From positions 1-64,000 of the forward strand of contig NZ_LNQV01000011.1 of the NCBI RefSeq assembly GCF_001515305.1: DNA of 64,000 bases. Direction: 5' to 3'. The translations under genes were made by a program, and so were the position numbers. The notes below the pieces were generated by a model. The model ran no database searches, was not told where the DNA came from, and saw only the letters and a program-made list of their open reading frames with translations. Below, piece after piece: positions 56,942-64,000 of the stretch. The first letter of the stretch is position 1. Each line of letters starts with the position of its first letter. The DNA comes from Aquitalea pelogenes (GTDB lineage: Bacteria; Pseudomonadota; Gammaproteobacteria; Burkholderiales; Chromobacteriaceae).

Positions 56942-59239
56942 ATGCCCTCCAGCCTCTTGATCGTTGAGTCGCCATCCAAGGCAAAAACGCTGAAGAAATA
57001 CCTGGGACCGGACTTTGAAGTCCTGGCCTCCTACGGTCACGTGCGCGATCTGGTACCGAAAAACGGTGCGGTAGACCCTGAAAAGGGCTTCGCCATGAAA
57101 TACCAGCTGATCGCCCGCAACAGCAAACACGTTGATGCCATCGTCAAGGCCGTGGCCGAAGTCGACCATGTCTACCTGGCAACTGACCCGGACCGCGAAG
57201 GCGAAGCCATTTCCTGGCACCTGGTACAAATCCTCAACAGCAAGAAGCTGCTGAAGGACAAGACCGCCCAGCGCGTGGTGTTCCACGAAATCACCAAGAA
57301 TGCGGTGCTGGAAGCCATCGGCAACCCGCGCGAAGTGGCACAGGACCTGGTGGATGCCCAGCAGGCACGCCGGGCGCTGGACTATCTGGTGGGTTTCAAC
57401 CTGTCGCCGCTGCTGTGGAAGAAAATCCGCCGTGGCCTGTCGGCAGGACGGGTGCAAAGCCCGGCGCTGCGCCTGATCTGCGAACGCGAGAACGAGATCA
57501 AGGCCTTTGTGCAGCAGGAATACTGGTCGGTACATCTGGATAGCCACAAGGGCCGTACCAAGTTTTCCGCCAAGCTGACCCAGCTTGCCGGCAAAAAGCT
57601 GGACCAGTTCGACATTCCCGGTGATGCCGAACACGCCGACATCCTGGCCCGTTTGCAAGACCAGCCGGCCACCGTCACCAGCATCGAGAAGAAAAAGAAG
57701 TCGCGCAGCCCCGCCGCGCCCTTCACCACTTCCACGCTGCAACAGGAAGCCGTGCGCAAGCTGGGCATGACCACCGACCGCACCATGCGTACCGCGCAGC
57801 AGCTGTATGAAGGTATCGACATCGGCCAGGGCACGGTCGGTCTGATCACCTACATGCGTACCGACTCGGTGGCACTGGCCAACGAAGCCGTTGAAGAAAT
57901 CCGTACTTATATCGGCGACACCTTCAACAACGACTTCCTGCCGAAAAACCCGGTTGCCTACAAGAACAAGTCCAAGAACGCACAGGAAGCGCACGAGGCC
58001 ATCCGCCCGACGTCCATCCTGCGTACGCCGGAATCGGTCAAGCCCTTCCTCACCACCGACCAGTTCAAGCTGTACGACATGGTGTGGAAGCGTACCCTGG
58101 CCTGCCAGATGGCTCCGGCCAAGTTTGACACCACCAGCGTGGACATCACCGTGGGTGAAGGCATTTTCCGCGCCAGCGGTCAGGTACAGACCTTTGCCGG
58201 CTTCCTGGCCGTGTACGAAGAAGACGTGGACGATGCCGAGGACGAGGACAACGCCAAGCTGCCGCTGCTGGAAGAAGGCGACAGCCTGCCGGTGGACAAG
58301 CTGTACGGTGAACAGCACTTCACCCAGCCGCCGCCGCGCTTCTCCGAAGCCAGTCTGGTGAAGGCACTGGAAGAATTCGGCATCGGCCGTCCGTCCACCT
58401 ACGCCAGCATCATTTCCACGCTGAAAGACCGTGAGTACGTGATCCTGGACAAGAAACGCTTCTTGCCCACCGATACCGGCGACATCGTCAACAAGTTCCT
58501 GACTGAGCACTTCAGCCAGTACGTGGACTACAACTTCACCGCCAAGCTGGAAAACCAGCTGGACGATATCGCCAGCGGCCAGCGCGAGTGGGTGCCGGTG
58601 ATGGACAGCTTCTGGAAGGGCTTCTCCAAGCAGATTGCCGAGAAGGAAAGCATCTCCCGCGCCGAAGTCACCACCGAGAGCCTGGACGAAGCCTGCCCGA
58701 AATGCAGCAAGCCCTTGTCGATCAAGTTTGGCAAGCGTGGCCGCTTCATTGCCTGTACCGGTTATCCGGACTGCGACTACACCCGCAATATCGGTGAAAC
58801 CGCAGAGCAGGCGGCAGAAGAAGCCGAAGCCCCGACAGTGATCGAAGGCCGGGTCTGCCCGGACTGCGGTGGCGAACTGCACATCAAGAAAGGTCGTTAC
58901 GGCAAGTTCATCGGCTGTGCCAACTACCCCAAGTGCAAGCACATCGAACCGCTGGAAAAGCCGCGTGACACCGGCGTGGAATGCCCGGAGTGCAAATCCG
59001 GTCACCTGATCGAGCGCAAGAGCCGCTACGGCAAGCTGTTCTACAGCTGCAACACCTACCCCAAGTGCAAGTACGCCACCTGGAACCCGCCGGTGGCAGA
59101 GCCCTGCCCGAAGTGCAACTGGCCGATTCTCACCATCAAGACCACAAAGCGTCGAGGTACCGAGAAAGTCTGCCCGCAGAAGGAATGCGGCTACAGCGAG
59201 GTGATTGCCCCGCCGGAAGCCAAGCCAGCGGAAGAGTAA
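56942..59239 (+). CDS. topA: DNA topoisomerase I
   Basis: TopA relaxes negative supercoils. The 765-residue protein has the TOPRIM domain (LLIVESPSKAKTLKKYLG, ATDPDREGEAI), the active-site tyrosine Y304 in GLITYMRTDSVAL and SAGRVQSPALRL. The C-terminus holds four Cys4-type zinc ribbons (CPKCSKPL, CPDCGGEL, CPECKSGHL, CPKCNWPIL). This is normal bacterial type IA length. Confidence 0.97.
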   Translation: MPSSLLIVESPSKAKTLKKYLGPDFEVLASYGHVRDLVPKNGAVDPEKGFAMKYQLIARNSKHVDAIVKAVAEVDHVYLATDPDREGEAISWHLVQILNSKKLLKDKTAQRVVFHEITKNAVLEAIGNPREVAQDLVDAQQARRALDYLVGFNLSPLLWKKIRRGLSAGRVQSPALRLICERENEIKAFVQQEYWSVHLDSHKGRTKFSAKLTQLAGKKLDQFDIPGDAEHADILARLQDQPATVTSIEKKKKSRSPAAPFTTSTLQQEAVRKLGMTTDRTMRTAQQLYEGIDIGQGTVGLITYMRTDSVALANEAVEEIRTYIGDTFNNDFLPKNPVAYKNKSKNAQEAHEAIRPTSILRTPESVKPFLTTDQFKLYDMVWKRTLACQMAPAKFDTTSVDITVGEGIFRASGQVQTFAGFLAVYEEDVDDAEDEDNAKLPLLEEGDSLPVDKLYGEQHFTQPPPRFSEASLVKALEEFGIGRPSTYASIISTLKDREYVILDKKRFLPTDTGDIVNKFLTEHFSQYVDYNFTAKLENQLDDIASGQREWVPVMDSFWKGFSKQIAEKESISRAEVTTESLDEACPKCSKPLSIKFGKRGRFIACTGYPDCDYTRNIGETAEQAAEEAEAPTVIEGRVCPDCGGELHIKKGRYGKFIGCANYPKCKHIEPLEKPRDTGVECPECKSGHLIERKSRYGKLFYSCNTYPKCKYATWNPPVAEPCPKCNWPILTIKTTKRRGTEKVCPQKECGYSEVIAPPEAKPAEE

Positions 59240-59262
59240 ATCGCCGCCAGCGGATTGCAGCA

Positions 59263-59294
59263 AATAACGCCACCTCCGGGTGGCGTTATTTTTT
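59263..59294 (+). terminator. Terminator after topA
   Basis: A 12-bp stem AATAACGCCACC/GGTGGCGTTATT with TCCG loop, followed by TTTT. A 21-bp core of it recurs exactly 200 bp downstream (59467). Confidence 0.9.
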
Positions 59295-59302
59295 GACAAT
59301 AT

Positions 59303-59432
59303 CTTCTCGCTTTCCCGCAGGAAATCGAGGCTTACCTTTTCAATTGGCAGGGTAAGGGTGGGGAATAGGGAGTAGAAGGGAAGGCTGCGGAATCGATTAG
59401 TTAGCCGGAAGGCCCGGCTTTGCCGGGTCCTG
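59303..59432 (-). repeat. Dispersed intergenic repeat, copy B
   Basis: Read on the minus strand it begins with the hairpin ACCCGGCAAAGCCGGG, then CCTTCCGGCTAA, CGCAGCCTTCCC and, after a variable middle, GAAAGCGAGAAG. These blocks match copy A (45325-45446) in order. It is bracketed by two copies of the topA terminator hairpin. The whole noncoding span 59240-59732 holds only these elements, the second hairpin, a possible TATAAT -10 box at 59588-59593 and a short hairpin at 59674-59693. No gene is visible there. Confidence 0.7.
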
Positions 59433-59466
59433 CGCCAGCGCAACACATTGTTTTGTCAGCAGCCTG

Positions 59467-59495
59467 ACGCCACCTCCGGGTGGCGTTGCTTTTTT
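59467..59495 (+). terminator. Second copy of the topA-type terminator
   Basis: Stem ACGCCACC/GGTGGCGT with TCCG loop and TGCTTTTTT tail. Its 21-bp core is identical to that of the topA terminator 200 bp upstream. Confidence 0.8.
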
Positions 59496-59732
59496 GGCCA
59501 TGGCAGCCAAACCATGCAAGCAGAGGCGCTACGCCATCAGCATTGGCAATGTGCTGATTTTATTAATCAAGTTCAGAAAAGCCGCCATATAATTCGGAAA
59601 TCAGGCTAAACCGTAAACAGCTAAACAGTCTGAGGGCTCTTGCGACGGGCCACATCGTTTCCAAACCATACGCCGCCGCCATCACAGGCGGCGTTCGTCG
59701 TTTTACGGGCCACCCCCGGCAAAGCACACATC

Positions 59733-60131
59733 ATGAAAACACACAGCAGCTTCTTTTTTACCGGCGCATCGGTACTGACTCTGTTTGGCCTCGTCAGTGG
59801 CCATTGGCTGATGCTTCCCATTGCCTTCCTGCTGGCATTCTGCGGCATGGTGGTGGCCGACCGCGAGCAACTGGCGGACATGGATGACCGTACCGCTGCC
59901 ATGTTGCTGGTGCTGCCCAGCCAGCACCCGCTATTGCCGCTGGACCACTTCCACGGCAACGACCTGATGTTTTACCAGGCCGGCAGCCCGGTTTACCGCG
60001 TTTTGCAGGCCGATGGCGCCCGTTGGGAGCTGGTTGGCGAATACGGCAAGGTAGAAGACGATAGTGGCTGCATCCGCGTTTACCCGGGCTATCTGTACCG
60101 CCGCCAGCCTCACGTGACTGCTCAGGACTGA
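59733..60131 (+). CDS. Small membrane protein of unknown function
   Basis: A 132-residue protein. Residues about 7-42 form one or two membrane helices (SSFFFTGASVLTLFGLVSG then LMLPIAFLLAFCGMVV). The rest is a soluble domain rich in aromatic residues (HFHGNDLMFYQAG, ARWELVGEYG). I do not recognise it. ATG 59733 is chosen because it gives a membrane-protein start; the open frame before it (from 59640) is not convincing. The last ten bases overlap the convergent DUF1622 gene. Confidence 0.65.
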   Translation: MKTHSSFFFTGASVLTLFGLVSGHWLMLPIAFLLAFCGMVVADREQLADMDDRTAAMLLVLPSQHPLLPLDHFHGNDLMFYQAGSPVYRVLQADGARWELVGEYGKVEDDSGCIRVYPGYLYRRQPHVTAQD

Positions 60132-60502
60132 TCCGTCCGCCGCCCTTCACCCTCGTGCTCGGTATCACGGATTTCCTTGCCCAGGAAAAAGTTGAGCGCG
60201 GTTCGCAGCACGGCAATGGCGGCCAGCTTGCCGATCTGGTCCCAGCTTGGCGCCACGGCGGTGGACAGGATGTCAGCCGCCAGTTGCAATTCCAGCGCCA
60301 GAGCCAGAAAGCGGGCAAAACTCAGCCGCACCGCATTGAACTGCGCCATGCCAGGCTCAAGGCAGCGCTGCAGGTAGCGCACCCCGGCCACCAGTACGCC
60401 AATGCCGATCACCACGGCACCGCTGGCTTCCACCGCCAGTTTCAGCCATTGCACCAGATTGAGCACCAGTTCTTCCACTCCGGATTCGGCAGGTGACAGC
60501 AT
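60122..60502 (-). CDS. DUF1622 inner-membrane protein
   Basis: A 126-residue protein with three hydrophobic helices (residues about 10-45, 60-85, 95-115) and the DUF1622 pattern LALALELQLAADILST followed by LRTALNFFLGKEI. The family is widespread and uncharacterised. ATG 60502 has AAGGA upstream. Confidence 0.87.
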   Translation of the reverse strand: MLSPAESGVEELVLNLVQWLKLAVEASGAVVIGIGVLVAGVRYLQRCLEPGMAQFNAVRLSFARFLALALELQLAADILSTAVAPSWDQIGKLAAIAVLRTALNFFLGKEIRDTEHEGEGRRTDQS

Positions 60503-60627
60503 GCGTTTTCCTTGTGCTTGTTGGGGAATGCCCAGCATACACACAAGGCGGACAAGAGACAGCTGCTGAGCGCCTGACCATGCAGGCAGCATGTTATGCT
60601 ATCGGATTATCCAGCCTACCCCACAGC

Positions 60628-61377
60628 ATGCTGTTACTGAAACTGACGCTGGTTCCTGCCTTTCTCTATCTGCTGGCTCTGGTGGCCCGCTACTGGGGGC
60701 CACAGCGCGCTGGCTGGATGGCCGGCCTGCCGGTGGTGGCCGGGCCCATCCTGTGGCTGCTGATGCGGGAACATGGCCCCGCCTTTGCTGCCAGTGCGGC
60801 ACTGCAGGCCATTGCCGCCATTGCCGCCTCCGAGTTGTTCAACCTGATCTATGCCCGCCTGGCTGCCCGCCTTGCCTGGCCGCTGACGCTGATGTCTGCC
60901 CTGTGCGGCTGGCTAGCAGGGGCCTGTCTGCTGCAAAGCCTGATACTGACTCTCCCCGTCGCACTGCTCATGGCGGTACTGGCAGTGCTGATCAACAGCG
61001 TCTGCCTGCCCCGCCCGGCCCTGTCAGGCGTGGTGGCTGCGGTGAATGAAACCCTGGGCTTGCGTATGCTGGCCGCCGCCGTGCTGACCTTGCTGGTCAG
61101 CCTGGCCGCCAGTCATCTGGGGGCGCGCTGGAGTGGAATGCTGGCTGTCTTCCCGCTGCTGGCCGTGGTGATGGCGGTGGCAACCCAGCGGGCACAGGGG
61201 GTGGCCGCCACCCAGGCATTGTTGCGCGGCATGCTGCTGGGTCGGCTTGGCTTTGCCGGCTTTTGTCTGGCCTTGTGGCTCTTGCTGCCGCTGATGGACG
61301 GCAATCTGGCGTTCTTGCTGGCTGCCGCCACGGCCATTGGCTTGCAGCTGCTGTCACGCCGTTTGCTGGCAGCCTAG
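60628..61377 (+). CDS. Polytopic membrane protein of unknown function
   Basis: A 249-residue, very hydrophobic protein (mostly Leu/Ala) with seven or eight predicted helices and short loops. The N-terminus is MLLLKLTLVPAFLYLLAL. It recalls small permease-like proteins, but no family signature is recognised. ATG 60628 is chosen; the open frame before it starts inside the divergent DUF1622 gene. It overlaps the convergent dgkA stop by four bases. Confidence 0.72.
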   Translation: MLLLKLTLVPAFLYLLALVARYWGPQRAGWMAGLPVVAGPILWLLMREHGPAFAASAALQAIAAIAASELFNLIYARLAARLAWPLTLMSALCGWLAGACLLQSLILTLPVALLMAVLAVLINSVCLPRPALSGVVAAVNETLGLRMLAAAVLTLLVSLAASHLGARWSGMLAVFPLLAVVMAVATQRAQGVAATQALLRGMLLGRLGFAGFCLALWLLLPLMDGNLAFLLAAATAIGLQLLSRRLLAA

Positions 61378-61760
61378 TGGCCGAACAACACCAGCGACCA
61401 CATGGCCGCCAGGTTGATCAGGCCAAGCAACTGGGCCGCACTGCCCATGTCCTTGGCGCGCTTGGCCAGCGGGTGGCGCTCCAGTGAAGTGTGGTCCACT
61501 GCTGCCTCGATGGCGGAATTGAGCAGTTCGATCACCAGCGTGGCCAGCGAACTGGCCACCAGCAGCGCACGGGCCAGCGGGCTGGCCGGTACGATGAACA
61601 GGGCGGTGGGGATGAGGATGATGGCCAGCAAGGCCAGTTGGCGGAAGGCATCTTCATGGCGGAAGGCCGCCTTGATGCCGTCCAGCGAATAGCCGAAGGC
61701 GTTGATCAATCGGCGAATGCCGGTCTTGCCCTTGAACGGGCTTTCCTCATGCTTGCTCAT
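61374..61760 (-). CDS. dgkA: Diacylglycerol kinase (prokaryotic, trimeric)
   Basis: DgkA phosphorylates diacylglycerol released during periplasmic glucan and LPS modification, returning it to phospholipid synthesis. The 128-residue protein has three membrane helices and the signature ELLNSAIEAAVDH with catalytic Glu. The N-terminus contains the amphipathic surface helix (RRLINAFGYSLDGIKAAF). Confidence 0.95.
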   Translation of the reverse strand: MSKHEESPFKGKTGIRRLINAFGYSLDGIKAAFRHEDAFRQLALLAIILIPTALFIVPASPLARALLVASSLATLVIELLNSAIEAAVDHTSLERHPLAKRAKDMGSAAQLLGLINLAAMWSLVLFGH

Positions 61761-61908
61761 GTCGGGTCCTGTGATTGCGCAGTGTCAGCCGGGTGGTGCC
61801 AGTCTGGCGAGCGGCATGTTAATCCCTGCACTCCGGTGCAGCAAGCCTGGCTTGCCAGATGGCCAGCGGCGATGGTGCCGCTGGCAGATGACAGGCTGAT
61901 GGCAAGGC

Positions 61909-62865
61909 TTAATGTGCGGTGGCGCGTTCCAGTGCGTCGATGTACAGGCCGGCAACGTTCAGGCCGGTCTGATCCATGATTTCGCGGAAGCAGGTGGGGC
62001 TGGTGACATTCACTTCGGTCAGGTAATTGCCGATGACATCCAGACCGGCCAGCAGGATGCCGCGCTTTTTCAGCTCCGGGCCCACTGCTTCGGCAATTTC
62101 GCGGTCACGGGCACTCAGCGGTCGGGCTTCACCACGACCACCGGCTGCCAGGTTGCCACGCGTTTCACCGGCGGCCGGAATACGTGCCAGGCAGTAGTCC
62201 ACCGGCACGCCGTCAATCACCAGCACGCGCTTGTCGCCATCGCGGATTTCCGGAATGTAACGCTGGGCCATGATGGTGCGCTTGCCGCGCAGGGTGATGG
62301 TTTCCAGAATCACCGACAGGTTGGGGTCGTTCGGGGTCACCCGGAAAATGCTGTCGCCACCCATGCTGTCCAGCGGCTTGAGAATCACATCCAGATGCTG
62401 GCGGATAAAGGCTTTCAGGCGCGGGGTTTCACCGGTGATCATGGTGGGGGCGGTCAGCTCCGGGAAATTCAGGATGGCCAGCTTTTCGTTGAAATCACGC
62501 AGGGCCTGACCGCTGGTGAATACCTTGACGCCCTGTGCTTCGGCCAGCGTGAACAGCTGCGAGGCATACAGGTATTCCATGTCGAACGGCGGGTCCTTGC
62601 GCATCACCACCGCATTGAAGGCGGTCAGCGGCTGGCGATGCACATCATCCAGCTTGTACCAGGCCGGGTGATCGCCCTTGCGCTCATCGGTGACGGTAAG
62701 GCCTCGGGCATCCACCAGCAGACGGCCGCCCTCTACCGACAGCTGGTGCGCCTGGGCATAGCTGATGGCATGACCGCGTCGCGCCGCCTCTTCCATCATG
62801 GCAAAGGTGGTGTCCTTGTAAATCTTGAACTGTTCCAGCGGGTCGGCGATGAACAGGATACGCAT
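61909..62865 (-). CDS. gshB: Glutathione synthetase
   Basis: GshB joins gamma-glutamylcysteine and glycine with ATP. The 318-residue ATP-grasp protein starts [20 protein letters not shown] and has the GshB motifs [29 protein letters not shown] and [17 protein letters not shown] 62865 has GGAG upstream. The frame is open upstream to 63027, which is not used. In betaproteobacteria it often follows gshA. Confidence 0.96.
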   Translation of the reverse strand: MRILFIADPLEQFKIYKDTTFAMMEEAARRGHAISYAQAHQLSVEGGRLLVDARGLTVTDERKGDHPAWYKLDDVHRQPLTAFNAVVMRKDPPFDMEYLYASQLFTLAEAQGVKVFTSGQALRDFNEKLAILNFPELTAPTMITGETPRLKAFIRQHLDVILKPLDSMGGDSIFRVTPNDPNLSVILETITLRGKRTIMAQRYIPEIRDGDKRVLVIDGVPVDYCLARIPAAGETRGNLAAGGRGEARPLSARDREIAEAVGPELKKRGILLAGLDVIGNYLTEVNVTSPTCFREIMDQTGLNVAGLYIDALERATAH

Positions 62866-62908
62866 GCTGCTCTCCAGAGTTGGGGGCGGCCAGCTGGGGC
62901 CGTCGGAT

Positions 62909-63850
62909 TCATTGATGATAGTAGGCGTCCAGCGCATAGCGCCGGGTCGATGTTTTCCAGCGGCCATTGACCAGGGTTTCGCGGGTGACGCGTACCTGTT
63001 TGCCTTCCGGGTCCTGCGCGTCCTCAATCAGCCGCTCCACGACCTGCAAATGGTGGCGGGCGTCGAACTGGTAATCGGTGGTTTCGTGGTAACAGCAGCC
63101 GCTCTTGGCAAAGGTACGCAGCCGCTTGCGCTTGGCATCCACCTGGAACAGGCCCAGGTTTTCTTCGGTCAGCGTTGATAATTCATCATTGAGCACAAAT
63201 TGCTGGCGGGCCGTGTCGTACAGGTAAACCCGGTAGGTGGGGCCGCCATAGGGGCCGTCATTACCGTTTTGCACTGCGAAATCGGCATGACCGTCGAAGT
63301 CGAAATCGGCCGCGTTGATCACCCCCTGCAAATCATACAGCCGCGCGGTATTGACCAGCGGCTTGCCATTGTCGCCACGCGCCATGTAGACATTGTCCAG
63401 CCGCAGCTGCTGGATACGCTGCTGGCTGCGCTGGTCGATGATGTTGATGATGGCCGGGCCTTCGGCTGCCCAGTCACGCTCGCCCCAGTCGAGCAGCGTG
63501 ATGTCAAAGCGGTATGCCGGCATGGCATTGTCGATTTGCTGACGGACCAGCTGCGCGTGCTGCAATTGCGCCAGCCGCTCTTTATAGACACTTTGCAGAC
63601 AACTGGCATCCGCCTTGCACTCGGCTCGCGGGCCAGCCAGCCACTGGCGCTGGTTATCTTGCAGCAGGCCTTGCTGATTGTGCTGCCGGTAGGCGGCAGC
63701 CACTTGCTCGTCCAGCGCAGAGAGTTCCGGCTGGCGGCAGATGGCCTGCTCGGTGGCTGTTGCCGCCTTGCTGCAGTCGAAGCTTGCCCCTGTCGCCAGC
63801 ATCGGCAACAGAAGCGGCAGCCACAGCAGCAAGCGGCGCAAGGTCGGCAT
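62909..63850 (-). CDS. LprI-like exported protein with repeat-type C-terminal domain
   Basis: A 313-residue exported protein. The signal peptide ends near MLATGA/SF. An LprI-type N-terminal domain follows ([31 protein letters not shown] as consecutive blocks, with paired Cys). Mycobacterial LprI inhibits lysozyme, but most relatives are untested. The C-terminal part has an integrin/FG-GAP-like Asp-rich motif ([15 protein letters not shown]), resembling XAC2610-type proteins. ATG 63850 is five bases after the previous stop, so it shares a transcript with the gene entering from the right. Confidence 0.82.
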   Translation of the reverse strand: MPTLRRLLLWLPLLLPMLATGASFDCSKAATATEQAICRQPELSALDEQVAAAYRQHNQQGLLQDNQRQWLAGPRAECKADASCLQSVYKERLAQLQHAQLVRQQIDNAMPAYRFDITLLDWGERDWAAEGPAIINIIDQRSQQRIQQLRLDNVYMARGDNGKPLVNTARLYDLQGVINAADFDFDGHADFAVQNGNDGPYGGPTYRVYLYDTARQQFVLNDELSTLTEENLGLFQVDAKRKRLRTFAKSGCCYHETTDYQFDARHHLQVVERLIEDAQDPEGKQVRVTRETLVNGRWKTSTRRYALDAYYHQ

Positions 63851-63854
63851 GGAC

Positions 63855-64000
63855 TCAGTCGCGCTCGGGGTCGGTGTTTTCCAGCTCCAGCGAAGCGGCC
63901 AGCAGCGCCAGACGGGCAATCACGCCGTAGGCGTAGAAGCGGTTGGGCGCACAGTCCGGCGAGCCGTGCTTGTCGGGCAGGCAGGGGGTTTCGAACGACA
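63855..64000 (-). CDS. C-terminal fragment of an unidentified enzyme (possibly gshA)
   Basis: The last 48 codons of a minus-strand gene cut by the window edge. The readable end includes SFETPCLPDKHGSPDCAPNR and FYAYGVIARLALLAASLELE, then ENTDPERD and stop. It precedes the LprI-like gene and gshB. Because gshA and gshB are neighbours in many betaproteobacteria, a glutamate-cysteine ligase of the proteobacterial type is a reasonable guess, but I cannot confirm it from this fragment. Confidence 0.55.
   Translation of the reverse strand, partial: SFETPCLPDKHGSPDCAPNRFYAYGVIARLALLAASLELENTDPERD

Noticed and set aside
56882-59446. An 854-codon open frame on the minus strand opposite topA
   Set aside because: It mirrors topA codon for codon, has no recognisable domain or ribosome binding site, and is rich in His, Gln, Val and Gly as expected for an antisense frame of a GC-rich gene.
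63855-64000. Aspartate carbamoyltransferase C-terminus for the fragment at the right edge
   Set aside because: The ending IARLALLA loosely resembles PyrB tails, but the rest does not fit and the neighbours are glutathione genes; I left the fragment unassigned.

Overview
The window is an ordinary, gene-dense stretch of a betaproteobacterial chromosome. Its gene orders point to Neisseriales, probably Chromobacteriaceae (Chromobacterium, Vogesella or Aquitalea type), but this placement is inferred from synteny and protein style, not from a search. Supporting orders are tRNA-Tyr/Gly/Thr-tuf, ftsY-ftsE-ftsX-rpoH, amgK-murU-ruvC divergent from lptD-surA-pdxA, def-fmt-htpX-rsmB-DUF4390-ntrY-ntrX, and lysM-dprA-smg-topA. 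Base composition is GC-rich apart from one clear island. No transposase, integrase, phage gene or CRISPR array was seen.

Layout. 1-4300 (minus): start of tuf with its tRNA leader, a ferredoxin, rsmD and a pair of M16 peptidases. 4300-8200 (plus): ftsY, ftsEX and rpoH, with a near-perfect CIRCE operator before rpoH. 8200-13000 (minus): a pilin island with two PglL/TfpO-type O-oligosaccharyltransferases and two tandem type IV pilins behind a sigma-54 promoter. One ligase gene is strikingly AT-rich and changes composition abruptly near its 3' end. 13000-17300 (plus): bioA, a PilZ-domain protein and proB. 17400-23620 (minus): cell-wall recycling (amgK, murU), the ruv genes with a UbiA/MenA-like gene between ruvC and ruvA, a glutamine amidotransferase and a small membrane protein. 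23680-32350 (plus): lptD-surA-pdxA and a 1280-residue flavin/Fe-S oxidoreductase. 32400-40650: mixed genes (GST, Asr-like acid-shock protein, CorC/HlyC protein, HIT, sulfurtransferase, ExoIII, pyrE). 40770-41130: four lysine tRNAs as a tandem duplication. 41280-46230: small housekeeping genes (cutA, fxsA, dps, a TonB-like protein, a thioesterase, a TlpA-like thioredoxin, moeB). 46340-54030 (minus): the def-to-ntrX operon. 54150-59240 (plus): lysM, dprA, smg, topA. 59240-64000: a repeat-bearing intergenic region, small membrane proteins, dgkA, gshB, an LprI-type protein and the end of another gene.

Connections. FtsEX, LptD/SurA, AmgK/MurU, the LysM protein, DgkA and HtpX all serve the envelope. 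NtrY/NtrX, the PilZ protein, HrcA/CIRCE and an OmpR-type box upstream of the Asr-like gene are the visible regulation. RuvABC, DprA, TopA and ExoIII handle DNA.

Data quality. ruvB, the lysM gene and an RBBP9-like hydrolase are each broken by one small indel in a short repeat or homopolymer. Three such events in 64 kb suggest sequencing error at least as much as real pseudogenes.
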